DNA of 64,000 nt from the NCBI RefSeq assembly GCF_012273015.1, contig NZ_CP050954.1, positions 1,178,001 to 1,242,000 on the forward strand, written 5' to 3'. The notes under the pieces are model-generated. The model had not been told where the DNA came from, ran no database searches, and worked only from the letters and a program-made list of their open reading frames with translations. This DNA is from Hymenobacter sp. BT18 (lineage in GTDB: Bacteria; Bacteroidota; Bacteroidia; Cytophagales; Hymenobacteraceae). The translations under genes were made by a program, and so were the position numbers. Every line of letters begins with the position of its first letter. Within the stretch, counting starts at the first letter, position 1. Positions 25,162-34,700 of this stretch are shown here, piece after piece.

Positions 25162-26586
25162 CTAGTGCTGCACGCTCAGCTTTTGAGTGGTTACCTGCCC
25201 ACCCGTTTCCAAGCGCAACTGGTAGAGACCAGCGGCCAGCTTAGCGGTAGGCACCAGCAGTTGATGAGCACCGGCCGGACGCACGGCATTGTTCAGCAAG
25301 GTGGCCACGCGGCGCCCCTGCAGGTCGTAGAGCGACACCGATACGGTGCTGGCTTTTACCAGTTGGTAGTCAAGCCGGCTCTGCTGGCTGGCGGGGTTCG
25401 GCCACATAGGCGCCAGCGTAGCCACGGCCGGGCGGGCGGCGCGGTTAGGCGTAGCGGTTTTGAGCGCGGGACCTTGCAGGTCGTCGAAGTAGTACGTGTC
25501 GCCGGTTTTCTGGCCGTAGTCAATCAGCATGACAATCTGGTTGATGTCATTTGCCGTTACGGAGGGGTCGGAGGCGCCGGCCGTGTACTGGAAGGTGAGG
25601 GTTTCCCAGGCGTTGGCCTTGGTGGTCACGGCTTCGAGGGTACCACCCAGGTTACCGTTGGGGTAGCCCGTAGCCGACTTAGCTTTGTCCTGCAGCACCA
25701 TCTGCACCTTCACCCCGGCTTTCGGGCTGTAGAACTTCAGCGTAATCTTCTGCGCCCCGCTCAGGTAGCCGCTCACGTCGGCAAAGGCCTGGTTATCGGT
25801 GGGGTTGATGACGATGACGTCGTAGTCTTTATCCTTGTTACGGGTGTATTTGGCTACTTTTTCGCTGTCGTTGCCCGTGCCTTTGGCCGGGTTGGCGGCG
25901 CCTTGCTCGTAGGCCCCATCTGTGTAGGCATACGTCACTTTGCGCATGGCGTCAAAGTCATCGAGCAGTACGGGTGTCTGCGGCTCGGTGGGCGTGGTGG
26001 AGGCAAACTCGGGGCCCATCAAATCGTCGAGGTGGTAAGTGTCGCCGTTCTTGACGCCGGGTGCCACCAGCATCACCAGCTGGTCTACGTCGGTAACCTT
26101 CACGGAAGGGTCGGAGGCGCCGGCGCTGTACACGAAGGTGAGCGTTTCCCAGGCGTTGGCTACCGTCGTTTTGACGTCGAAGGTACCACCCAGGTTGCCG
26201 TTGGGGTAGCCCGTAGCCGATTTAGCCTTGTCTTGCAGCACGAGTTGCACGCTCACGCCCACGGCCGGGCTGTAAAATTTCATCGTGATTTTCTTCGAGC
26301 CATTAAGGTAGCTCGTCACATCCGCCAGCTTGCGGTTATCGCTGGGCTGCAGCACGATAACGGCGTAGTCGGCGCCCCCGTCCCGCACGTACTTGCCCAC
26401 CTTATCGCTGTTATTAGCGGCGGATTTGGCAGGATTGTCCACAGTCGTGAGAGAACTCGTCACCGTGGGGTAAGACACCTGAGCGGTGTGCTCGAAGTCG
26501 TCGTACAGGGTTTGCGCCGTAGCGGCGGACCCGAGTAGCCCTAGCAGGCTGGTGAGCAGAAGGGTGCGGGTAGAAGTTTTCATCAT
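25162..26586 (-). CDS. T9SS-sorted protein with two tandem carbohydrate-binding-like domains
   Basis: The 474-residue protein has a signal peptide (ending SAATAQ), two homologous domains of about 175 residues and a type A T9SS sorting tail (about 390-474, MWPNPASQQSRLDYQL to the end). Each repeat starts with a DDF motif (YDDFEHTAQVSYP, LDDFDAMRKVTYA), shares KSATGYPNGNLGGT and ends with GDTYHLDDL or GDTYYFDDL. The fold is likely a beta-sandwich that binds the glycan at the cell surface; no catalytic residues are evident. The repeats are so alike, also at DNA level, that the duplication looks recent. It lies between GH16 and the transporter. Confidence 0.75.
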   Translation of the reverse strand: MMKTSTRTLLLTSLLGLLGSAATAQTLYDDFEHTAQVSYPTVTSSLTTVDNPAKSAANNSDKVGKYVRDGGADYAVIVLQPSDNRKLADVTSYLNGSKKITMKFYSPAVGVSVQLVLQDKAKSATGYPNGNLGGTFDVKTTVANAWETLTFVYSAGASDPSVKVTDVDQLVMLVAPGVKNGDTYHLDDLMGPEFASTTPTEPQTPVLLDDFDAMRKVTYAYTDGAYEQGAANPAKGTGNDSEKVAKYTRNKDKDYDVIVINPTDNQAFADVSGYLSGAQKITLKFYSPKAGVKVQMVLQDKAKSATGYPNGNLGGTLEAVTTKANAWETLTFQYTAGASDPSVTANDINQIVMLIDYGQKTGDTYYFDDLQGPALKTATPNRAARPAVATLAPMWPNPASQQSRLDYQLVKASTVSVSLYDLQGRRVATLLNNAVRPAGAHQLLVPTAKLAAGLYQLRLETGGQVTTQKLSVQH

Positions 26587-26696
26587 ACAAGAAGGTGGGA
26601 TGGAAAAAGGTAACAGGCACTATTTGCATCGGCCAACCAGGAAGAGTTTGCCTCGGCCCGCATTTGGCCAGTAAGAAATTCTTGTGAGTTCCTAAA

Positions 26697-26733
26697 GGGC
26701 CGGCTTGCTCCCCTTACATTGCTAAGCCGGCCC
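26697..26733 (-). terminator. Intercistronic hairpin after GH16
   Basis: GGGCCGGCTT (26697-26706) pairs exactly with AAGCCGGCCC (26724-26733). It sits 78-115 bases past the GH16 stop codon. The T run is weak, so it may be a processing or stability element rather than a full terminator. Confidence 0.5.
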
Positions 26734-26811
26734 CGGAACCGAACCAGCCAGGCGAAACCTGAGCTGGGGCGGATAAAAAGCGGGTGGAGCGTCTCCCCTG
26801 CCCGCTAAATT

Positions 26812-27681
26812 TTACTTGGCTTTCATGCGGTAGATGCGCACGTAGTCGATTACCATCCGCTGCGGAAAAGCGGCGTCGTCTATGCCCTTGGCGCCGCCCC
26901 ATTCTCCGCCCACTGCTACGTTTAGCAAGAGGTGAAAGGGCTGGTCCCAGGGCCAGGCTTCCCACCCCGAATGCTCGTTGGCGCTGGTGAAGTAGGCCTT
27001 GTCGTCCACGAAGGCGGTAATCTTTTCCGGGGTCCACTCAACGGCGTACACGTGGTACGCCGTGGTGGCATCGGGCACCTGAATGGTGGCGGTTTTCTGG
27101 TTGTTGGTGCGGAAGTAGTACTTATTGCAGTGCGTGGAGGCGTGAACGATGCCAGGGTCGTAGCCCACGTATTCCATGATGTCGATTTCGCCGTTGTCGG
27201 GCCAGCCTTTATTGCCGTACTGCCAGTTGTCGGGCAGCATCCAGATAGCCGGCCAGATGCCCCGCCCACCGGGCAGCTGAGCCCTGATTTCAAAGCGGCC
27301 GTAGAGTTGGCTGCCGCCGCCCAATGACACCAGCCGGGCGGAGGTATAGGCGTTGCCAGGGTGCAGGGCCTCGCGCCGGGCCTCCAGTACCAGGGTGCCG
27401 TTCTCTACCCGGGCATTTTCCGCCCGGGCCTTGGTATAGTACTGCAGCTCTTTGTTGCCCCAGCCGCTGCCGCCCTCATCGTAGCCCCATTTGGCGGCAT
27501 CGGGCAGACCGGGCTGGTCGAACTCGTCCTGCCAGACCAGTTCTTGAAAGGAGTACTCAACCGTGGACGGCGTACTGCCCCCGGGCAGACCTTTGGGCCG
27601 CACCGGGTCCGGCGACGTGCACGCCGCGGCGGCCAGCAGGCCCCCCGTACACCACATTCCCCAGGCAGCACGCACATTCAT
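26812..27681 (-). CDS. GH16 family endo-beta-glucanase (laminarinase-like), lipoprotein
   Basis: The 289-residue protein has a lipoprotein signal with Cys21 and one GH16 jelly-roll domain. The catalytic loop EIDIME lies at residues 165-170 (nucleophile Glu165, acid/base Glu170), with WPAIWMLP just before it and FHLLLNVAVGG near the end. The family cuts internal beta-1,3 or mixed-linkage glucan bonds. The frame is open to 27774, but ATG 27681 places the signal peptide at the N-terminus. A second GH16 gene precedes it in the operon. Confidence 0.92.
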   Translation of the reverse strand: MNVRAAWGMWCTGGLLAAAACTSPDPVRPKGLPGGSTPSTVEYSFQELVWQDEFDQPGLPDAAKWGYDEGGSGWGNKELQYYTKARAENARVENGTLVLEARREALHPGNAYTSARLVSLGGGSQLYGRFEIRAQLPGGRGIWPAIWMLPDNWQYGNKGWPDNGEIDIMEYVGYDPGIVHASTHCNKYYFRTNNQKTATIQVPDATTAYHVYAVEWTPEKITAFVDDKAYFTSANEHSGWEAWPWDQPFHLLLNVAVGGEWGGAKGIDDAAFPQRMVIDYVRIYRMKAK

Positions 27682-27892
27682 AGCAAGAAAGGTGAACAGT
27701 GGTTGGTAAATGAGCCAGCGGGCCGGCTTGCTAAAGCTTCCGCCCGGCTTATTCGGTAGTATGTCGTCGGTCACTGCTTAGCGGCCGGATATGTCTCAGT
27801 TGGAGGGCAGCCATAGGCCGCCAGGCAGGGCACTGCGCCCTGTTTGCGTGGGGGTTGCGGGCCCATAAGCCCGTAGCCGGGGGGCTCCGGAG

Positions 27893-27935
27893 GGGCAGCA
27901 GCTGTCCGGCACGTGCCGAAGACAAGCTGCTGCCC
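27893..27935. promoter_or_regulatory. Large intercistronic hairpin between the two GH16 genes
   Basis: GGGCAGCAGCT (27893-27903) pairs exactly with AGCTGCTGCCC (27925-27935), and the loop itself contains the 12-bp palindrome CGGCACGTGCCG (27907-27918). A second dyad, CCCGTCGGG (27964-27972) with CCCGACGGG (27991-27999), lies nearer the upstream gene. The 330-base interval 27682-28011 contains no gene that I can support. Confidence 0.65.
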
Positions 27936-28011
27936 AAACCAGTGCCGCGCGGTTGCAGCTCCGCCCGTCGGGACTTTGTTTCCCACCCGACCCGACGGGG
28001 TGCGCACTGAT

Positions 28012-28899
28012 TTACTTGGAGTCCTTGTACTGATAAAACCGCACGTAGTCCACATACATCTTCTGCGGAAATACGGTGGCGCTGTTGGGGTCACCATCGA
28101 AATTACCGCCTACGGCCACGTTCAGGATCAGGAAGAACGGGTTGTTGAAGGGGTTGGGCGAGGCTGCGCCCGAGGAGAAGTTATACACTTCCCGCTCGTC
28201 GATGTACGTCCGGATCTGGTCTTTGCTGCGCACCACGCTGAACACGTGGTAGTCGTCGGCGTAGGTGCCGGTGGCCAGCTGCTGCCACTGGTTGCTTTTG
28301 TACTCGTGCCGGCCCTGGCTGTTCATGTAGTGCATAGTGGACAGCACCTGGTTGGGTTGGCTGCCCCGCAACTCCATGATATCAATTTCGCCGCAAGTCG
28401 GCCACTGCACCTGGTCGATGTTGGAGCCCAGCATCCAGATAGCCGGCCAGATACCCTGGCCTTTGGGCAGCTTGGCGCGCACATCAATGCGGCCAAACTG
28501 AAAATCCCTCTTGCCTTTGGTGATGAGGCGGGCCGAGGTATAGTCGCGGGGGCCACTGCCTGTTTTTTTGGCTTCAATGACCAGGCTCCCATCCAACAGG
28601 TAGGAGTTTTCATTGGTGTTGGTGTAGGTCTGCAGCTCGTTGTTGCCCCAGCCATTGCCCCCCTGCTCCCGCACCCATTTCGACTCGTCCAGGGTGCCGG
28701 CATCAAACTCGTCGTTCCAGATCAGGTCGGTGTAAGCCGCGTAGTCGCGGGCTTCGGCGTTGGTTTCCGCCACCGGGGGCGGCGGCGTTACCGGGCCTGG
28801 CTTGGCTTTTTCTTCGGTGCAGGCCTGGGTAGCCAGGGCCAGCAGCAGGCTGGCCCCGGCCCAGAGGTTTCGGGAAGTCGGGAAGGAGGATCTTTTCAT
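28012..28899 (-). CDS. GH16 family endo-beta-glucanase (laminarinase-like), lipoprotein
   Basis: The 295-residue protein has a lipoprotein signal (LATQAC, Cys27), a Pro-rich linker and a GH16 domain. Catalytic residues are in EIDIMEL at 171-177, preceded by WPAIWMLGSN and followed by FFLILNVAVGG. It differs enough from the neighbouring GH16 (for example the substrate-loop sequence TYTNTNENSY) that the two probably have different linkage or size preference. It starts 37 bases after the PKD lipoprotein gene and belongs to the same operon. Confidence 0.92.
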   Translation of the reverse strand: MKRSSFPTSRNLWAGASLLLALATQACTEEKAKPGPVTPPPPVAETNAEARDYAAYTDLIWNDEFDAGTLDESKWVREQGGNGWGNNELQTYTNTNENSYLLDGSLVIEAKKTGSGPRDYTSARLITKGKRDFQFGRIDVRAKLPKGQGIWPAIWMLGSNIDQVQWPTCGEIDIMELRGSQPNQVLSTMHYMNSQGRHEYKSNQWQQLATGTYADDYHVFSVVRSKDQIRTYIDEREVYNFSSGAASPNPFNNPFFLILNVAVGGNFDGDPNSATVFPQKMYVDYVRFYQYKDSK

Positions 28900-28936
28900 G
28901 GTAAGGGGAAATGATGACGTATGCAGACCTCAACCG

Positions 28937-30196
28937 TTACGGCTTGGCTACAAGTTTCATCTCAAATACGGTTCCGCTGGGACGGCCAGCCCGGAGCACG
29001 AGGTGCGTGTCGTCAATGGAGATGATGCGGTAGGTCAAGTCCGGGGCATCCGTCACGCCAATGAAGGTGCCGGCTTTCTTGAACTCAATCATGGCAATGC
29101 CTTTGCCATCGGCGGGTCCGAAGGTGTAGTCAGAGCCACCCGAACGCGGAGCCTGGCACTCGTAGGGACCAGCTACAAACGTCTGGTCCTTGGCGTTGTA
29201 GGTGAACTTATCGTTGGCGAAGAAAGTGTACTCGTCGTCCGACTGGCAAGTAGGCAACTCGCCCTTCTTCACCCCGGGGAAATAGGCCGCCGGGTTATCT
29301 TCCGTACCCACGATGATGGGCGCATCCACGTCGTTCTGGAGCATCCACGTTTTGGACGTAGTGCCCGTCAGCAGCAGCTTCACGCGGTCGAGGGCCGAGA
29401 GCTGGGGCCGGAAGGTGTACTGGGTAAAGGTACCGTCGGCGTTTTCGGTGCGCAGCTTCAGCGTGGTTTCCGTCGCTTCCAGGATTTCGTAGGAACGGTC
29501 CTTGGTTGGGGTAGTCTCGCCAATAAAGGCGCCTTCCTTCTGCAGGGTAATTTTGCCGCCGGTAGCGCCGATGGGCGTGAACACGAAGTCAGAAGTTCCG
29601 GTCTTGGCCGTTCCACAAGCCCCGTCGGCATAGGTCTGGTCGCCGGCGTTGTAGCTGTAGGCGTAGGTGCTGGTGAAGGTCAGCTCATCATCGGCCTGGC
29701 AGGCCGGAATGCCGCCTGCCGCGGAAGACGAAAGTACGGTGGTACCGTTGGCGGCGTACTTGGTGATGGCGCCCGCCTGGTTGGAAAGAATCCAGGCCCG
29801 GTTGCCGGTGGTGGTGCTGTTCGTCAGCCCAATGTAGGCCGGGCTGGTAGGGGCCGCAATTACCACGTTAGCCGTTTGCGGCTGGCTCGTGCCCCCACGG
29901 CCGGCCGTGATCAGGCTTACTTTGTACGTACCCGGACGCTTATAGACGTGAGTAACGTTCTGCCCTTTTTCCAGGGGCGAGCCGTCGCCGAAGTCCCACT
30001 GGTAGAGGAAGGCATCCTTGCTGGTGTTGGTGAAGGTAACGACCGTAGGAAACTCCGTGGTTTTCACCGTGGTAGTGAAGCTGGCCTGCGGAGCCGCCCC
30101 CTCCAGGGTATAATCGTCGCCTTCCTTTTCACAGGAGGTGAGCAGCGCGGGAGCCAGCAACAGGCCCAGCATTGCTACGCGTACTATATGTTTCAT
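28937..30196 (-). CDS. PKD-domain surface lipoprotein, probable glycan-binding (SusE position)
   Basis: The 419-residue protein has a lipoprotein signal (LLTSC) and an N-terminal PKD domain with YQWDFGDGSP (about residues 65-75). Two repeated modules of some 140 residues follow. They share RAWIL/KTWML, a (G/E)(I/L)PxCQxDDExTF stretch, a (Y/F)xYNAxDQT segment, GAFIGET/GTFIGVT and a closing Y(E/R)I strand, so they are homologous beta-rich domains. No catalytic motif is visible. The position directly after SusD is where surface glycan-binding proteins of the SusE/SusF type are found, so binding of the glucan at the cell surface is the likely role. Confidence 0.78.
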   Translation of the reverse strand: MKHIVRVAMLGLLLAPALLTSCEKEGDDYTLEGAAPQASFTTTVKTTEFPTVVTFTNTSKDAFLYQWDFGDGSPLEKGQNVTHVYKRPGTYKVSLITAGRGGTSQPQTANVVIAAPTSPAYIGLTNSTTTGNRAWILSNQAGAITKYAANGTTVLSSSAAGGIPACQADDELTFTSTYAYSYNAGDQTYADGACGTAKTGTSDFVFTPIGATGGKITLQKEGAFIGETTPTKDRSYEILEATETTLKLRTENADGTFTQYTFRPQLSALDRVKLLLTGTTSKTWMLQNDVDAPIIVGTEDNPAAYFPGVKKGELPTCQSDDEYTFFANDKFTYNAKDQTFVAGPYECQAPRSGGSDYTFGPADGKGIAMIEFKKAGTFIGVTDAPDLTYRIISIDDTHLVLRAGRPSGTVFEMKLVAKP

Positions 30197-30264
30197 GGGA
30201 ATTCAGAAGAATGAAGGGAAGCTGGAGCCAGCCGGCCCACGGGTATGGGCCGGCCAGTCAGCAA

Positions 30265-31755
30265 TTAATAACCAGGGTTTTGCTTCAGGCCGGGGTTTAC
30301 GTCCAGTTCCTGCAGCGGCAGCGGCATCACAATGTTGTAAGACTTGATGCCTTTCTTCTTCAACTCGGGCGAGGTGAACAGCTCTCCGGTACGCTTCATA
30401 TCAAACCACCGGTCCATCTCAAACGCCAGCTCGTACTTCCGCTCGCGGCGCACGGCGGCCGTGAAGGCCTCGGGGTTGGTGGTGGTCACGTCGCGGTTAC
30501 TAGGCGTATTGATGGGCAGCCCGAAGGCCCGGCGCCGCACCTTGTTCAGGGCTTCGCGGCCTTCCTCGGTGGGGCCTACGCCTTCGGCCAGGATCAGGTA
30601 CATCTCGGCCAGGCGCAGGATGGGAATGTTGAGCTCCGAGTCCCAGATGTTGGTATTGACGGTGCCCACGAAGTACTTCTTCAGGCCGTAGCCATTGGGC
30701 GAGCCGGGCAGGGAGTTGGGCTGCTTACGGCCATCTGGGTAAGAGTCGCCGGGCTTCCAGATAGTTACATCACGGCGCAGGTCGCCTTCCTCGTAGCCGG
30801 CCACGAACTCGGGCTCGGGAATGTTGAAGCCGTAGCCACCCTGGGGCACGATGCCCTGGCCGCGGGGGCCGAAGAACTCATTGCCACTGAAACCGGGCCC
30901 GTCCGTGGTCCACTGGTTGAGACCCGAGATAAACTGCGCCTCAAACAACGACTCCTTGCCGTTCTCGTTGGCTACCTTGAAGTTATCACCGTAGTTGTCC
31001 CACAGCGTTTTGCCGCTGGAGTTGATGACGGAGCGGGCCTGCGTGGCCGCGTCGGCCAGCTTGCCGCGCGTCAGGTATACCTTCGCCAGCAGCCCCGTAG
31101 CCGACCATTTGGTGGCGCGGCCGATGTCCGCGGCGCTGTGCGAGGGCGGCAGCTTGGTAATGGCGTCCTTCAGATCGGCTTCGATCTGGGCGTATACCTG
31201 ATCTACCGGCGTACGCGGAATGTTTACCTCGGCCAGCGTTTTGGGCAGCTTGGTCAACAGGGGCACATCCCCGTAGAGACGTACCAGGTCGAAGTAGTAC
31301 TTGGCCCGCAGGAAAGCGGCCTCGCCGAGGCAGCGCTGCTGAACGGCCGGATTAATGGCGGTTATAGCCGGCACTTTTTCCAGCACGATGTTGGCGCGGC
31401 CGATGCCTACGAAGCAGGAGCCCCAGAGGCGGTTAACCAGCGGGTTGGTGGTGGCAATGTTGAAGTTATCCAGCTGCTGGTACTCGAAACCGTCCTGGCC
31501 GCCGCCCCCACCCGTGGTAGACAGGTCCGACATAATGTCGCCAAATCCCCAGAGGGCCGCGTTGTACTGCCCCGTCGTCAGCAGCTCGCCGTAGGCCGCG
31601 TTGGTGGCCTGAATGGCATCCGTCTCGGTTTTGTAGAAGTTTGCTTCGGTCACGCTGTCGTTGGGAGCCTCCGACAGGAAGTCTTTACCACAGCTGCTGA
31701 GCAGCCCCAGCGTGAGTAGCCAGGCCCCGCAAGTGTATTTTGTGATGGTTGCCAT
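30265..31755 (-). CDS. SusD/RagB-family nutrient-binding outer-membrane lipoprotein
   Basis: The 496-residue protein has a lipoprotein signal (LLSSCGKDFLSEAPNDS) and the SusD pattern: helical TPR-like core with RAKYYFDLVRLYGDVPLLTK, RTPVDQVYAQIEADLKDAI, and the C-terminal RRERKYELAFEMDRWFDMKR. SusD caps the SusC channel and binds glycan outside the cell. It starts 30 bases after the SusC stop codon. Confidence 0.96.
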   Translation of the reverse strand: MATITKYTCGAWLLTLGLLSSCGKDFLSEAPNDSVTEANFYKTETDAIQATNAAYGELLTTGQYNAALWGFGDIMSDLSTTGGGGGQDGFEYQQLDNFNIATTNPLVNRLWGSCFVGIGRANIVLEKVPAITAINPAVQQRCLGEAAFLRAKYYFDLVRLYGDVPLLTKLPKTLAEVNIPRTPVDQVYAQIEADLKDAITKLPPSHSAADIGRATKWSATGLLAKVYLTRGKLADAATQARSVINSSGKTLWDNYGDNFKVANENGKESLFEAQFISGLNQWTTDGPGFSGNEFFGPRGQGIVPQGGYGFNIPEPEFVAGYEEGDLRRDVTIWKPGDSYPDGRKQPNSLPGSPNGYGLKKYFVGTVNTNIWDSELNIPILRLAEMYLILAEGVGPTEEGREALNKVRRRAFGLPINTPSNRDVTTTNPEAFTAAVRRERKYELAFEMDRWFDMKRTGELFTSPELKKKGIKSYNIVMPLPLQELDVNPGLKQNPGY

Positions 31756-31785
31756 CGTCTTGTGTAGTAGCTAGTAAGGGGGGAA

Positions 31786-34700
31786 TTAGAAACCGAAGTT
31801 GATGCCAGCCAAGAACGTTCTCGGCTGCGGATAGATTCCGAGGTCAACGCCGCGCGAACCAACCTCGGGGTCAAACCCGGTGTACTTGGTCAGCGTCAGC
31901 AGGTTTTGAGCCGAGGCATATACGCGCAACTGCTTGGCACTGAGGCGACCCATGATGGACTCGGGCAGGGTGTAGCCCAGCGTCAGCACTTTGATGCGCA
32001 TGTAGGAGCCATCCTCCAGGAAGTACGACGACACGCGCAGGTTACGGTTGGGGTCGGAGTTAGCGCCGCTATAGGCGCGGGGCACGTCGTTGCTGGTGCC
32101 GGGGCCCGTCCAGCGGCCGAGCACGCGGGTGCTGCCGTTGCTGCTGTTGTACAGGGCGCTTTCCAGGATAACGCGGTTGTCGTTGTAGATCTTGTTGCCC
32201 TGGGAGCCTTGCAGGAACACGTTCAGGTCGAAGCCCATCCACGTAACCGTGTTGTTCAGGCCGTACGTGAACTTGGGGTTCGGATTGCCAATGAACGTGC
32301 GGTCTTTGTCGTCGATGACCTTGTCGCCGTTCACGTCCTTGAAGCGGATGTCGCCGGGGGCCGCGCCGGGCTGGGTGGCGTGGCTGGCCACGTCTTCCGG
32401 CGTCTGGAACAGGCCGTCGGCCACGAAGCCGTAGAAGGAGCCGAAGGCTACGCCTTCGTCGTAGCGCAGAATGTTGCCACTCAAGCCGGCCAGGTCGCTG
32501 TAAGGCTCCCCTGCCCCCAGCTTCTCGAGCTTGGTTTTGTAGGCCGTGAGCGTGAGGTTGGACGTCCAGTTCAGGCCCCGACCCGCGTTCTGTACGTTGC
32601 GGGAGGTCAGGGCAAAGTCGATGCCGCGGTTGTAGGCCGAAGCAGCGTTGCGCCGTACCGACTCGTAGGTACCGGATACCAGCGACACGGGCACGCCCGC
32701 AATCAGGTTGGGCGAGTTCCGGTTGTAGAGGTCGATGATGGCCTCGAAGCGGTTATCGAGGAAGCCTACGTCCACCCCGACGTTAATCTGGTCGTTAGTC
32801 TCCCAGCGGAGTTCTGGGTTCGACAAGCGGGTGGGTGCCGCGCCGTTCTGCGGGCTTTGCACTGCTCCCAGGGGGTAGCTGATGTTAGGGTTAACGACGA
32901 ACAGGTACTGGAAGCGGTCTGCGTTGTTGGGGTTGCCTACCCGGCCGTAACCGGCGCGCAGCTTCAGGTTGCTGATCACGCGGTTGTCCTTCATGAAGTC
33001 CTCTTCCGAGATACGCCAGCCGGCCGAAACGCCGGGGAAGAAGCCGAACTGCTTGCCGGGTGCGAAGGCGCTGGAGCCGTCGTAGCGGGCAACGGCCTGG
33101 AACAGGTACTTACCGGCAAACTCGTAATTGAGGCGACCGAAGTAACTGGCCAGGTGCGAAGGTACCTGGATGCGACCTGCCGTGGAGCCAAACAGGGGGT
33201 CGCGGGGACCCGAGTTAATACCCTGCAGGTCGTTGCGTGCGTAGTTCCGGCGGTAGGCCTCTACGTTGCTGTAGTTGAACTCCTGAGCCGACTGCCCCAG
33301 CAGCACCGTTACCTGGTGCTTGTCGCCAAACAGGTGGTCGTAGTTGAGGGTGTTTTCAATCAGGTAGCTGGGCGCGTAAGAGGCAGTTGCCGAGGCCCCA
33401 GACGTAGCCTGGGCGTAGCGCGTGGTAAACGTTTCAGGTGTGCCGTCAGGCTTCGTCACTATCAGGACGGGTACGCCGGGCCGGAAGGCGTTGTACTGGT
33501 CGAAGATAAAGTCGGCGCCCACGTTGGTGCGGAAGCGCAAACCTTTGATGGGTTCCAGCTCGGCGAAGAACGTGGTGAGGGCCCGGTTGCGCTTGAAGCG
33601 CTGGTTAGTAATGGTAGCCGAGGCCAGTGGGTTTTCCTCAATGAAGTTGTCCTGCGTAGCCCGGGGCTCGTAGTAGTAGCCGTCGGGGCGGTACACTGGG
33701 ATGATTGCGGGAATCCGAATGGCCTGCTGCACCGTGCCGTAGTTACCGCTATTGGAGGTAATCTGCCGGTCGTTGAGGTGAGTGAGCGAGATGCTGTTGC
33801 CAATCTTCAGAATGCGGTTCACTTGTAGGTCGCCGTTGGCCCGCAGCGTAAACCGCTCGAAGTCCGAGCCCACGATGGTACCATCCTGCTGGAAGTAGCT
33901 ACCCGAAACGGCAAACCGGGCAACGTCGCTACCGCCCGTAGCCGATAGTGAGTAGTTCTGGATGGCCGCACGACGGAACACCTCGTCCTGCCAGTCGGTA
34001 CCCTCGCCCAAGGCCGCCGGATTCTTCAACCGGTCTACCACGATCGGCTCGCCGGCTGCCAGGCGCCCCTCATTGTTGATAACGGCATACTCCTCGGCGT
34101 TGAGCAGGCTGAGCTTGCGCCACACCTGCTGCACCCCGCGGTAGGCATCTAGGTTGATGCTGGACACGCCGGCTTTGCCGCGCTTGGTGGTGATAATAAC
34201 TACCCCGTTGGCTGCGCGCACCCCGTAAATGGCGGTGGCCGAAGCATCTTTCAGGATGTCAATGGTTTCAATGTCGTTGGGGCTGATGGCGTTCAGCTGG
34301 TTTTCGCCGCCTTCCGGCAACGGGAAACCGTCTACTACATACAGGGGGTTGTTGTTGCCCGCCGACGTAATACCACGCACCCGTACCGACGTACCGGCGG
34401 CCCCACCCGGGGCGCCCCCGTTGGAGGTAACCGTTACACCAGCTGCCCGGCCCTGCAGGGCTTGCGTAGCATCGGCTACGGGCTGGGAAGCAATTTCCCT
34501 GGCCGTTACGGAAGCTACGGCGCCTGTTACGCTGGTACGCTCCTGCGTACCATAGCCCACTACCACTACCTCACTCAGCGCCTGGGTGTCTTCCATGAGC
34601 GTCACGTTCAGGCTGGTAGAGCCTCCCGCGGGCATGGTCACCTCTCTCCGCACGAACCCAACAAAGCTGAACACCAGCGTGCTGTTTTCGGGTGCCGTAA

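Noticed and set aside
25165..26538. 457-residue plus-strand open frame
   Set aside because: It is antisense to the tandem-domain T9SS protein, and its repeats mirror those of the real gene.
30172..31719. 515-residue plus-strand open frame
   Set aside because: It is antisense to SusD, which has clear family motifs, signal peptide and operon position.
31906..33828. 640-residue open frame on the plus strand
   Set aside because: It runs antisense to the SusC gene, has no family motif and has the Val/Gly/Arg-rich composition expected from reading a high-GC gene backwards.
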